Shown here one piece after another: positions 1 through 10,578 of a stretch of 64,000 nt of DNA. Position 1 is the stretch's first letter, and each line of letters begins with the position of its first letter. The stretch is taken from the NCBI RefSeq assembly GCF_003573695.1, contig NC_039364.1, positions 238,494,777 through 238,558,776 on the forward strand, written 5' to 3'. The DNA is from Papaver somniferum. Lineage: Eukaryota; Streptophyta; Magnoliopsida; Ranunculales; Papaveraceae. The notes under the pieces were generated by a model. That model saw only the letters and a list, made by a program, of their open reading frames with translations. It had not been told where the DNA came from and ran no database searches. The translations under genes were made by a program, and so were the position numbers.

Positions 1-409
1 AAAAAAAGAATTATAATAAAAAAAATTCTTAAAAAGTTAAAATTACAAGGGGAGCTTAGACGGTATAAAAAAATGTATGGATAAGAGATTTTTCATTTTA
101 CTTTAAAATTATTCGATTTTGTTTTATTCATCGTCCACCGATTGAAATATGTATCCCACATTGTGAGTTCAAAAAACACGCAAAATTGGGGTATACCAAA
201 TAAAATAAAATAGGATCATTAGGAAGTAAAACTGAAAGCACCTTAGCCAAATATTTTTAAAAATGACTAAGTTACCCTAAGTGATTAACACTAATTCAGA
301 TTTATGAATCTTGTTAGAAAAATTTTAAATTTAACAAAAAGAATTTGTTAGATTTAACTTATGAAACTTGTCAAAAAAAAAAAGGTTGGAATTTTTTTTG
401 GTTTTTGAG
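1..409. other. AT-rich intergenic sequence, no gene seen
   Basis: No open frame of note and no recognisable element ends. Around 185-230 there is a stretch (GGGTATACC followed by ATCATTAGGAAGTAAAA) that resembles, in inverted orientation, sequence at about 590-650. This may be one arm of an old foldback element, but the match is loose. Confidence 0.5.
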
Positions 410-779
410 AAAGGAATTGATCATTAGATTGATGGTGAAGGAGAAGGAAAAGAATAACGTCTGGATCTAAAACCAAAAAGGTAATAGTTTTAGTTATTAT
501 TGGTGGAAGGGTAACTAGGTAACTTTATACATATTAGAAACCCCTTAGCCCACTATTATGATTGAGAATAAAACTTACATACCCTAACTAATCTGGGTAT
601 ACCCAATCTGGCCAGTTTCAAAAATAAGTAATTTTACTTTCCATTAATGATTCTTTCACATCCTTTATGAAATTCGGGCTATAATTTGGTACCATAATAT
701 TCCGTGTTTTTCAAATCAAATTGCAATAAAGCGAATCTATTCCGTCATTTTTAAATCAAACTTGTTCTCATGTATTATT

Positions 780-782
<3 letters not shown>

Positions 783-828
<46 letters not shown>
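783..828. repeat. (TA)n microsatellite
   Basis: Uninterrupted alternating TA of roughly 20 units. Copy B has only a short TATATATAT at the equivalent place (about 9250), so the expansion is specific to copy A. Confidence 0.95.
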
Positions 829-830
<2 letters not shown>

Positions 831-910
831 ATGTAAAAGTTAAATTTTATTAATTAAGTAATATAGTATAATAAGTTTACAATTTCATTTTTCTCGAACT
901 TCTTATTATT

Positions 911-938
911 TGAGAAAGGAATTGATCATTAGATTGAT
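911..938 (+). repeat. 28-bp internal re-insertion of duplicated sequence
   Basis: The string beginning GAGAAAGGAATTGATCATTA and ending AGATTGAT, present at about 408-435, occurs again here. Copy B lacks it at the matching point (about 9340-9365), so it is a local templated insertion after the segmental duplication. Confidence 0.7.
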
Positions 939-1182
939 TTTCGAACTTCTTATTATAATTGGGCTGACATATGTTGATTTTTTTTTGATCTTTGCTTCCT
1001 TTACTGAGGTATGACTGTTGTGTTATAAACTTTGCTTATATATCTAACCCGAGCTTGAAGTAATTTTTCCAAAACATCTCAACTTCTAACATTATGTTTT
1101 CTGCTTTCCAAAAAATGTTCATACTTATCTTATTAATTATATCTACGAGTTGAGTATTCTTTTATACTTCAAGAAAATATAT

Positions 1183-1407
1183 TCTATATATTATATAAAG
1201 GGAACACCCTTTACTGTAGCACTTTGAAGATGCAAAATATTTTGGACGATTTTACCCCTACATCATACTTTTAAAAGAAATATATAAAAATCAAATTTAG
1301 GACATATTGGTAATTTAGTTTAAGAACAGAGAAGACAAGAAAAAATAACTTTGTTGAAAATGGACATAGACCAATTTAATTCTTTTTGCACGTGCGGAAC
1401 ATTCTAG
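1183..1407 (+). mobile_element. Small Helitron-like insertion (225 bp)
   Basis: Copy B runs straight from AGAAAATA to AAAATGGAAAG, while copy A carries this extra block. It begins TCTATATATTATATAAAG, ends GGAACATTCTAG and is followed by T. TC at the 5' end and CTRR at the 3' end followed by T are Helitron hallmarks, and no target duplication is visible. The self-complementary GCACGTGC lies about 10 nt before the end. One weakness: the base before TC is T, not the usual A. The insertion is well supported; the Helitron class is an inference. Confidence 0.55.
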
Positions 1408-1486
1408 TAAAAAAAATGGAAAGCCCATAGAGGCTAGTCAACTTCAACAACAATTGTGGAACAAGGCGCACAAGTTGGAATGGGAG

Positions 1487-2507
1487 GAAACCCATTTTGA
1501 GGCATACACATTTTTTTTGAGGCATACTCATCCATTATATTATCTAGGATGGGTTTATAAGGGGTGTCTAAAGGTAGTGTAATTACCTATATATCCCTAA
1601 ATAATTTCAATTTGTCATAGTTCCCTTATCCTCAAAAGCCTAAAATTAAAAATCAAAATAAATTTTAAACTTAAACATCTAGGACTCCAATTCAATAAAG
1701 AAATTAATCAAACAAAGGAAACACGAATCGAAGTGAGCGATGTTGGAATGCGAAATCCAAATCTCAATTGCTCTTAGATGTATTTTAGAATGTATGCGTA
1801 ACAAACCCATCTTGTTTTTGATTGATTTTATTTTGTTTGATCGGTAGAATATGATTTCAAAGATGAAATTAGGATTTTCAGAAGATCAGTTCGGCTGATC
1901 TTGCAGTATCAATTTTGAGCCTAACTTAGTGTATGATTTAGAGAAACACTATGTTCGGCTAATGCGACTTTACAATATTTTCAGCCGAACCTCAATTTTC
2001 CAGCCGTACCTCAATTTTTCAAGCCGAACCTAGTGGATGATTCAGTTTCTGAGTGAAGTTCGGCTCAAAAGTTATCAGCCGAACTATTCATCTGGTCAGC
2101 TGATCTGGGTTTTAAAAATTCATTTTTTTGGCAAATTCAACTTATAAAAGGAAATTAAACCTCGATAGAAGTTTACCTCTGATTTGAATCACACATTTTG
2201 GTCACTTCTAATCACTAAAATCTCAAAAGTCAAAACCTAAGCTTTTTTTCTTCACTTCTTCTTCCTCTCAGAAATCCCAACTCTCTCACATAAATTTGAT
2301 TTTTCTACTAATTCACCACTAATAATTTAATGTTTAATCAATCCTTAAAATTCATAATTAATCAATTCTAATCATAATCATTTACACTAATTATATAAGG
2401 ATAGTTATGCCATTATCAAAAATGGTGGATGAGGTTTATTTAGTGACCCTATTTTGACATTATCTAATATGCCTCAAAAAAATCTAGTATGCCTCAAAAT
2501 AAGTTTC
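1487..2507. mobile_element. 1.0-kb non-autonomous TIR transposon
   Basis: It is bounded by a 21-bp terminal inverted repeat: left GAAACCCATTTTGAGGCATA plus C, right GTATGCCTCAAAATAAGTTT plus C, two mismatches. It is missing from copy B. A second copy of the TATGCCTCAAAA motif sits just inside each end. The interior has many AGCCGAAC / GTTCGGCT motifs (about 1885-2110) in both orientations and no coding frame. A target duplication is not clear (GAATGGGAG against TAATAGAGG), so the superfamily (MULE or hAT) is undecided. Confidence 0.7.
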
Positions 2508-2656
2508 TAATAGAGGGTAAGTGTAAGACTTGGGCTCCAAAATATTTATGTGCCAACCACTCCACCTATGGATCTAGGAGCCACTAGCGTTAGAAAAACA
2601 AAACTAAAGCCTGGGTTCCCAAAAGTGGGAAATGGTTGGGATCTGGGTGGGGAATA

Positions 2657-4113
2657 TCTAAAGACGTAAAGGCCTAGACAAATAAAACTTCCACGTTGAA
2701 CGGTGAGGAAACCCTCGCTTCTTATTGGCCGACATAATTATTTTTGAGTTTTGTGAAACGAGCGTTTTCGTGAGGACACTTGACGACTTACAATTGGTTT
2801 AAAAAAGGATATACAAACTCAAAAACGGAAATCATAACTTACTGAGTTACTGTGTTTAGAATTGTGTTTAGATTTTTGCGTTTCCTGATATAAACGTGTT
2901 TCCTAACTAGGTATGTTTTTTTCTTTCTCATCTATTTGTTAACAGGTACATGAACGAGAATTCTCAACTAGGTATATGTTTTTTCTTCGTCTCTATCCTC
3001 TTTGCGTTCCACGTTCTGTTTTTTGTTGTGTGTAATTTTGAGATTTCGATGATTTGTCTTATGCATTCAGGTCATGCACTACAACTGTAGCTTTCCAAAT
3101 GCATTCTAGACTGAAAGTACAGTGGTTTGAGTTCGTGCCGTACTGATTCATAATTTTCGTGTACCATTGAATTGTTCCAAGGAGATTGGTCGGATATCTG
3201 TGTAGAGGCTAATGCGACAAGCTACACTCCGGAAACTAAACTGCTACATACAAAGGCAGGTCTTGCATGTGTGCCTTCACTTTCCCCCTCCCTATCTTAT
3301 CTATGTTGTATATACATTTTTCTGGTGAAAGTACGTTTGTTTATGGAATTATATAGATTTTGCTGAAGCTTTATTAAGGGACATTCATTCTAATTGTGAA
3401 CTAGATGAATTATCCTCACCATCAGCTTGCGGTCACTTCTCATTTGGTGAAACTGGATTCAATGAAATGTTTTTGGTTGCACTTTGTCGTTTTTTTTGAC
3501 GTTTACACTTTACATGCTGATTGGTATGTTACATTTACCCGGCCTTTCTACTGGAGCTTCCCAAGCTTTTCGAAAAAAAAAAGAAATTCGTGCCGAAAAC
3601 AAAAATAATAACAACTCTATTTAAGGTAAGGAAGCAAAACTTGATGAGCTTTCGAGTTAACACAATGACACCAAACCTTATTGCATCCAATCAACTGCCT
3701 GACTATTGCAGCGGATCAAACTATTAAGTTGATTAAAAGAATTTGGAGTCCGAACCAATACGTATTGAGCAAAGGAAGGAAATATTAAGAAAAATAAAAA
3801 AAAATCCTATTTAAGGTATTAAGGAACCACAAAGATTCCTAACCTTATTGGAATCTTAATGTATTGAAGAGACCAAAATTCTTTTTTTCAGATAAGATTG
3901 ATGTATTTTCCCCACCACCAAATCAAAATTATATCTCCACGGGGTAGGGCGAAGTTCCGGGCGCACAACAAATTAAAAGAGCATCGTCATGGGGCGGGAC
4001 GAAGCCCCATGCAAACCAAATCAAAAATAAATCTCTGCAGGACTGGGCGAAGCCCCTCGCCACGGAGTTAAAAGAAAAAATATGCCCAGTACGTAGCACG
4101 GGCACAAATCTAA
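2657..4113 (+). mobile_element. Non-autonomous Helitron (1457 bp)
   Basis: Copy B contains the uninterrupted target GAATATAAATATG. In copy A the element sits exactly between A and T of that target, without duplication. It starts TCTAAAGACGTAAAGG and ends GGCACAAATCTAA, giving the diagnostic 5' TC and 3' CTRR. A hairpin TGCCC-A-GT ... AC-GGGCA (about 4083-4103) precedes the 3' end by about 8 nt, as expected for the Helitron termination signal. No Rep/helicase frame is present. The interior has several short frames and the repeated motif GGGCGAAG(C/T)CCC at about 3945-4060. Around 2940-3260 the sequence looks exon-like, but I do not recognise a source gene. Confidence 0.88.
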
Positions 4114-4488
4114 TAAATATGTATTCCAGGTGGTCAATCTCTCACTCTCTCTTCATGCGTATACTTTATCAGGCATCATTCATCCCCAAGTGCCATTGCC
4201 TAGTATGGGATAGGAAGAGGACCACCAGTCCACCACACTTCACGAAACCACCACCCAAAACACTAGTTTAGAGGTTCAAAAAGTGCACTGTGCACACCTG
4301 ACACCACATGGGGACACCAAGGCAAATAACATACAAAATACCCCAGATAAACTCCACTTTGCGTCCAACTCCTTGTGTTTGTTTTGTTGCCTTCACCCTC
4401 TAGTTATTTTTTTGGCAAGAAGAATATACAGTTCGCATTTTTTGTTTAATAGTTATCCTGGACTTACTTAGCCGATTTTCCCAAACTG

Positions 4489-4910
4489 TGGCAATTTCGA
4501 CAAGGCACTACGCACACTTCAATTTAGATAATGCGAGAATGGATTCGTCAGTTCGGGAGATCAGAAACTGTCGAGGGACACGACAGGAACCTTGATCAAG
4601 CGATTCAAGCCCCAGCACATTGTAGTGGGATACAACTTTTTTGGTGACAGAAAAAGTTTATGGATCGAGATTATAATGAGGTGGCACACAAGGTATGCAA
4701 AGGTGCACAAATAAGCAAATGGAAGTATCTAAAGCAATTACAAATCAAAGAAGAAATCCCAAATTAAAGAATATGCAGGACCTTTTGGATAGAAGTACTT
4801 CTACTTCATGTTACAAATCATCCATTTACGATAAGACAAAATGCAGCATAATTTACCATGAACCCCGTGTTAGGGATTGACAGCATCATTGGCTCGACCA
4901 AGACATAAGG
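4489..4910 (+). pseudogene. Decayed copy-A counterpart of the unknown coding-like segment
   Basis: This matches 13518-13970 of copy B, which holds an open frame beginning MSTRHYAHFNLDNARKDL. Here the start is altered (ATTTCGACAAGG instead of ATGTCGACAAGG) and small indels break the frame near 4545, 4600 and 4650. The family is not recognised. Confidence 0.55.
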
Positions 4911-5008
4911 ATTAGTCTCACATTGAATTCCCAGAGCACCGAGTTAAGGATCCTTCAAATGGTATCACATTCACAACCAGGACTACCAAGAGGGTACTAT
5001 TGAGTTTG

Positions 5009-6034
5009 TAGGAATTACTGTTTAATTTAGTTTTTCATGACCCAGTTAATGGCTAGTCCATCCGTGAAAAACATTTACTCCCTAGTTCAAAAATATATTT
5101 TTGGACTAAATTATTTACTCGCTAGTCCAAAAACTTTGTGGAGATTATAAAGTGTGTTTTCTAAATGCCTAAAACACCCTTCCAGATCTAATTAGTATCA
5201 ACACATGTAAATGTTACATACTAGTAATATCAATATGGTGATACTACATATTGATATGTACTATACTAGTAGTAACAAAAATATGTTACTAGCAAATTAG
5301 GTAACTACTTTACTAGTATACTAGTAAAGTAAACTAGTTTACTAGTAGTAACTAGTAGTAATATGTAGTATCAATATGTAGTAACTAGTAGTAATATGTA
5401 GTAACTAGTATACTAGTATCCTACTAGTAGTAATATGTAGTATCAATATGTAGTAACTAGTAGTAATATGTACTAACTAGTAGTAATATGTAGTAACTAG
5501 TAGTATACTAGTATATTAGTAGTAACTAGTACTTTACTAGCAGTTATAACATAACAATATTAATATGTAGTATCAATACATAACATAACAGTATTGATAT
5601 GTAGTACATAACATATTGATACTACATATTGATATGTAGTATCAATACATAACATACAAGTATTTATTTATATGTAGTACATAACATATTGATATGTAGT
5701 ATCAATATATAACATAACAGTATTTATTTATATGTAGTCATAACATATTGATACTACATATTGATATGTTACATATTGATATGTAGTATAAATACATACT
5801 ACTAATAACATACTAGTAGTAACATACTACTAGTATGTAATAACATACATACTACTAGTAACATATGTAGTATGTAGTAATATATGTAGTAACATACATA
5901 GTGTTATATGTTAGGGTTAGTAGAATAATTTTACTCTTTTCAAAACTTTTTTGGACTAACGAGTAAATATATTTTCCCGCTGGACTAGCCATTAACCCGG
6001 ATCGGGTTTAATGGACTAAATAGCAAAGTTCTCG
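5009..6034. mobile_element. MULE-like TIR element with ACTAGT-rich core (1026 bp)
   Basis: The insertion is absent from copy B (GGTACTATTTAGTTTGGG is continuous there). Imperfect 9-bp target duplications flank it: TTGAGTTTG at 5000-5008 and TTTAGTTTG at 6035-6043. Long imperfect inverted arms are visible: GGCTAGTCCA near 5050 pairs with TGGACTAGCC near 5980, and GTTTAATTTAG near the left end is echoed by TGGACTAAATAGC near the right. A 9-bp duplication points to Mutator-like elements. No coding capacity. Confidence 0.75.
5165..5905. repeat. Low-complexity ACTAGT / ATGTAGTA array
   Basis: The core of the element at 5009-6034 is a degenerate run of short words (ACTAGTAGTAA, TATGTAGTATCAAT, ACATATTGATA) in both orientations. 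It is rich in local palindromes such as ACTAGT and ATACTAGTAT and can fold extensively. No gene. Confidence 0.85.
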
Positions 6035-6190
6035 TTTAGTTTGGGCCCGAAATGGGCCAATTAGACAATCTGTCGGTCCTTACGGAAAATTGGAAACGAA
6101 ACTTACGAGCCAGATTATTAATTTTCTTATGGAACCAAATTTGGAGCATAGACTGTAAATTCGATTTAATAAGGAATGCTCGGCTTTCGT

Positions 6191-6389
6191 TGTTCTTTAT
6201 CTTTATTTTTCTTTCGAAGTGACCCTAAGGTCTGTAAAGTCGCCCTATGTTGATGCCAAACTAGCAGGGTAAAAAGTAATAACAAGAAGGCTTTGCTCAT
6301 TGGGCTGGAGAATATCTGACATGGTACTAAGAGGCAGTGAGTGCGCACAAGTTTGTGGACTATGTACCGTTCTTTCGATACTTTAATAT
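6191..6389. other. Intergenic, nothing recognised
   Basis: Sequence after the duplication edge and before the TRIM. No convincing reading frame and no repeat ends. Confidence 0.5.
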
Positions 6390-6872
6390 TGTGAAGGAGT
6401 AGTCCCACGTTGCTTAGACCCGTAGTCTAGATCCTTATATAAGTTGTATGGGCCACTCCACTCATTGTCAATTGGTTTTGAGTTGGAAGCCCATACACTT
6501 GTTTAATATGGTATCATAGCTAGGTAGGCACGTCAAATGGCGTGACCCATATTAGTCAAATCAAACGACGTATGAAGGCCCACGTGTAGAGCCAAGTCAA
6601 ACGACTTAGTGCCCTACACGTGAGGGGACGTGTGACAAACGACGTACGAAGGTCCACGTGAAGAGCCAAGTCAAACGACTTAGTGCCCTACACGTGAAGG
6701 TCCACGTGTAGAACCAAGTCAAACGAATTAGTGCCCTACACGTGAGGGGGAGTGTGAAGGAATAGTCCCACATTGCTTAGACCCTTAGCCTAGATCCTAT
6801 ATATAAGTTGTATGGGCCACTCCACTCATTGCTAATTGGTTTTGAGTTGGAAGCCCATAAACTTGTTTAACT
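6390..6872 (+). mobile_element. TRIM (miniature LTR retrotransposon)
   Basis: Two direct repeats of about 119 bp, 6390-6508 and 6753-6871, begin TGTGAAGGARTAGTCCCAC and end CTTGTTTAA. Directly after the first is TGGTATCATAGC, a near match to the initiator-tRNA-Met primer binding site (TGGTATCAGAGC). Directly before the second is a purine run (GTGAGGGGGAG). The 240-bp interior cannot code for protein. It contains three versions of an AGTCAAACGA...TTAGTGCCCTACACGTGA block (about 6582-6750). A target duplication was not clear. All functions for movement must come from another element. Confidence 0.85.
6509..6520 (+). promoter_or_regulatory. Primer binding site of the TRIM
   Basis: TGGTATCATAGC immediately follows the left LTR. 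One base differs from the common plant initiator-Met site. Confidence 0.8.
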
Positions 6873-7145
6873 CTTTGAGTAGAGTTTACAAGGAAACCGT
6901 TTTCTTATTTGGTAAGTTACAGTACGAGTAATTGTTTGCTATGAGTTTATAAGGAAATTGTTTCCTTATTTGGTAAGCTATGTAATTGGAATTCCAATAT
7001 GCATGGGTTTGGTGTTCTATCAGTAAATAGTACCCCTTGATTAGCAAGGTTCATATTTGCGTGTGTGTGTATATATATGCACATAACGCCCCAACCTTCA
7101 TCTTGTATATTGCAATAGCTATAAAGAATTAAAAACAAAAAGCAG

Positions 7146-7871
7146 AATGACAACGTTGGGGAGCCTTTACCAGACATATTGATCGCTCGGTTCAGATGTG
7201 TATGCAAACACTGGTATGAATTCCTCAAAAACCCTGAGTTTGTTACGATTAAGATGCATCATCAACATGCTTTGGAAAACAACAAGTTTAGTGTCCTGCT
7301 TGAATCATGTACGAACGATCAATATTACGTAAAGGATGGCAACTTTTATACCATAGATTTTAATGTAAAATCCTCATCTTACCATATGGCGGTTAAAGAT
7401 GATACCCATCCTGTATTTGATCCAATTATAGATGATGGTGATCCTCTACTGGGTATTGTTTCATGTGACGGTATAATCGACTTACTTGACGTTGAGGATA
7501 AAATCTTCTTGTGGAATCCATTAACCTGAGAATACACGTTCATAAAACATCACGAATCCTTTAACAAAAACTCATATTCCAGGTATTGGATTTGTTACGA
7601 CTGGAAAATTGATGATTACAAGTTGTTCTTGATAGTTGATGGCGATGGTTTTTCTGAAGTTTGGGTTAATAGATTAGGTTCAAATTCATGGAATAGAATT
7701 GGAGACATACCTTATGATATGTTACATATTACGTTTTCTGTGAAGCCTTTAAATGGAATTATTCACGGAGTGAGAAACTATGAAGTTATAGTTTCGTTCG
7801 ATATGGTTGAAGAACGAACCTTAAAAGAACTCCAAATACCCAGTTGCTATCTAGAAAAAGGAGTTTATTAG
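7146..7871 (+). pseudogene. F-box / F-box-associated protein pseudogene, fragment 1
   Basis: The frame around 7150-7230 reads GEPLPDILIARFRCVCKHWY, the tail of an F-box motif (FRCVCK.W), so the N-terminal part of the F-box is missing. Downstream is an F-box-associated region: VSCDGIIDLLD, IFLWNPLT, ICYDWKIDDYK, NSWNRIGDIPY, GIIHGVRNYEVIVSFDM. An in-frame TGA at 7527-7529 stands where the second copy (38005-38015) has CGA, so it is a nonsense mutation. Past it the same protein continues to 7871. A normal family member (an SCF ubiquitin-ligase substrate receptor) is about 350-400 residues; this has about 240. It is not expected to be functional. Confidence 0.85.
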
Positions 7872-8259
7872 TGTAAACGGAAGAGCCTTTGTCAACAACT
7901 GAAGATATATTTTTACCAAAGATTGAATAGAGTGGTTACCAAACAGTTTCATTCCTTTGATGTTTGGAATAGGATCTAAAGGAGTAGTGATTCACGTGGG
8001 TGACTCTAGAAGTCGAAGGCGCAGGGATACTAAAAAAACTAAGTAGCTAGGGTAGTCTACTTGGTCTCAACTGTACGAAGTTGGCATTAGATTTTGTATA
8101 ACGGCTTAATTCTGAGCGTATTCAAAACTGGACTAGGTCCCAGGGTTTTCCTGCATTTGCGGTTTCCTCGTTAACAAAATCTTATGTTGTGTTATTTACT
8201 TTACTTCCTCATTATAATTATTGTATATTATAATAAAGTAAATACACTTATGCATTAAT
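7872..8259. other. Downstream flank of the F-box remnant, no gene
   Basis: This may include decayed C-terminal or 3' untranslated sequence of the F-box gene. No intact frame and no element ends recognised. Confidence 0.4.
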
Positions 8260-8780
8260 CTGAATTACTGGACATTGATCCTAATAGTCAATCGTTTTAT
8301 TACCAAAACTATTGTTAAGTCAATATCTTGTTGTTGTATCGTCTCTACCTCGTCCATATACAATCACACAAGGTATAGGACTTATAAGTTGATATTCGAA
8401 AAATTGTGGTGTATTTGGGTACCCTCGTCTTTTCAGTCGTCATCTTATTTTTACAAAACCATGACGACCAATAATAAAATTGGACAAAAGAAATCTTGTT
8501 TTTAGGAGTTATTAATTGAAGGTTTAGTTTTTCAAAACCCGAAGACTATTCATACTACATCATCAGTCGTCAAGGTTTAGGGATGGAGACCTTGACGACC
8601 CTGTGAATGTTACTTTCAGAGATAAAATTCTTTGAAAAGTCGTCATGCTATTCATCCTAGAACCTTGAGGACTGAAAATAATTATGGAAATTCGTCATGC
8701 TCGACGAATAGAATACCATGACGACTTTATAACTACAATTCATGAATTTCAATTTTTTCGACCTAATATGCCATTCAAAC
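8260..8780. repeat. GTCGT/ACGAC-motif region, probable non-autonomous TE remnant
   Basis: Motifs such as CAGTCGTCA, CATGACGACC, CCTTGACGACC and GTCGTCATG recur in both orientations at about 8430-8735. The same style of alternating GTCGT / ACGACCC words fills the interior of the bounded element at 11292-12603, so this may be a relative that has lost its ends. Ends were not found. Confidence 0.4.
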
Positions 8781-9782
8781 AGCAAAAGAAGTACTAGATA
8801 GAGTTTCAAAGAATTAATCAACAATAAAAGAATTCTAATAGACGAATTTATTTCATTTGAAAATAATGAAATAAAAAAGAGAAAAGAATTGATCGTTAGA
8901 TTGATGATGAATCTGAAGGAAAAGAATAAGGTTTGGATCTAAAACCAAAAAGGTAATAGTTTTAGTTATTATTAGAGAAAGGATAATTAGGTAACTTTAT
9001 ACACATTAGACACCCCGTAGCCCACTATTATGATTGAGAAAAACTTATATATTCTAATTAATCTGGGTATACCCCAATCCTGACAGTTTCAAAAATGAGT
9101 AATTTTACATTCCACTAATGGTTCTTTCATATCCTTTTATAAAATTTGGACTACAAATTTGGACCATAATGTTTCGTGTTTTCTAAATTAAATTGCAATA
9201 AAGTGAATAAATTCCATCGTTTTAAATCAACCTTGTTTTCATGTATTCTTTATATATATATTTCGATGTAAAAGTTAAATTTCATTAATTAAGAAATATA
9301 GTATAATAAGTTTACAATTTCATTTTTATCGAAAACATTGGTTAGAATGTTTGATTTTCTAACTTCTTGTTGTAATTGGGTGACATATGTTGAAGATTTT
9401 TGATCCTTGCTTCCTTTGCTGAGGTATTCGCTATTGTATTATGAATTTTGCTTATAAATCTAACCCGAGCTTGAGGTAATTTCCCCTGAACTTCTCAACT
9501 TCTAACATTATGTTTTCGTCTTTCCAAGAAATGTCCACATTTTTCTTATTAATTATATCTGCCAATTGAGTTTTATTTTATACATTAAGAAAATAAAAAT
9601 AAAATGGAAAGCCCATAGAGGCTAGTCAACTACAATAGCAATTATTTTTTTTACTCAAAAAGGGAAAGTGGATTAAAAAATGAATTCAACGCCAAGGCAG
9701 TGAAGAAGTTGAGAAAGATACAAAAGAAGCTCTGTTGTAGTAGAGCTTCAAATAGAAAAAAAAATTACAACTATTCCGTTAC

Positions 9783-9834
9783 ACCACCACCCCCACCCCC
9801 CCCACCCCCACTCCCCCCCCCCCCCCCCTCCCCA
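9783..9834. repeat. C-rich tract (G-rich on minus strand)
   Basis: About 50 bp composed almost only of C with isolated A and T, including a C run of 16 and several runs of 5-8. The minus strand could form G-quadruplexes. Confidence 0.9.
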
Positions 9835-9993
9835 GTTTTGAAGAATTGTATTTAAAGAATAATTTTGAAAGATTTGTTTATTTATTTTGTTGGTAATTCA
9901 ATTTTCACAAAAAGTAACAAGAAACAACACGCTTGTAGCGGTACATGATTGAAAATTCCGACAAGGAAAAGAGAAGGAATTCCAAATACTTAC

Positions 9994-10111
9994 CTAATAC
10001 AAGAATGCAAGAGTCGATTGAATCTGAGAGAGGGTGGTCTTCATAATATTTGCGGACCATTTGATAAATCGTCTTCCTGATGAAGTAATGCTCCAATGGT
10101 GTAGGAGTAAT
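9994..10111 (-). pseudogene. Captured exon of an unidentified gene
   Basis: On the minus strand an acceptor-like AATTTTCAG precedes a 118-bp open stretch that reads ITPTPLEHYFIRKTIYQMVR and continues KYYEDHPLSDSIDSCILVL, ending TTAG|GTAAGT, a strong plant donor. The exon looks genuinely protein-coding in composition, but I do not recognise the protein. No neighbouring exon is visible, so this is a fragment carried by the surrounding insertion. Confidence 0.5.
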
Positions 10112-10143
10112 CTGAAAATTTGTTGACAGGAGAATCGAGAGTA

Positions 10144-10257
10144 ACCTGAATCCGAATATGTACTTGAACAAACATATAATCATGATCAAGCAACAATTAA
10201 ACCTGAATCCGACTATGTACTTGAACAAACATATAATCATGATCAAGCAACAATTAA
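10144..10257. repeat. 57-bp tandem duplication
   Basis: Units 10144-10200 and 10201-10257, both starting ACCTGAATCCGA, nearly identical (one change near the start). It lies in the intron side of the captured minus-strand exon. Confidence 0.95.
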
Positions 10258-10578
10258 AATAAAAGAGAATCACCATGAAGGTGAAGAAAAGAAGCCGAAA
10301 CCGACGAACGAAGCAAAATTAAAACCCTAATAGGAAAGAAATTTTTTTATTCTACAATTAAAACACAAAAAAAACTAAAATTCTTGCTCAGATGTAGTCC
10401 CAAATGGACTAGATCTAAGCAAGAAGATGAAGTTGGGTTTGTTTTTTTTTTCTCTGGAGAAGTGGAGAGAGAGAGGGGAGATGAAAAGAAAAGAATAACT
10501 TTGAAAGGTACTTGTTCCCACACACCAGTTAAAAATGAAAGACTTTACACTGTCAATAATAGAGTCTAAATATTTATA

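Larger units (their letters stand above)
410..6190 (+). repeat. Segmental duplication, copy A
   Basis: Blocks of this segment recur in the same order and orientation further right: 410-1180 matches 8881-9600; 1410-1480 matches 9600-9643 plus 11043-11075; 2516-2656 matches 11090-11239; 4114-4345 matches 11240-11291 plus 12604-12775; 4350-5008 matches 13385-14078; 6035-6170 matches about 14078-14510. Identity is high in the best blocks (for example 2540-2656 against 11110-11230). The pieces that do not match are transposon insertions private to one copy. Copy A carries a small Helitron-like insert, a TIR element, a Helitron and a second TIR element. Confidence 0.9.
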
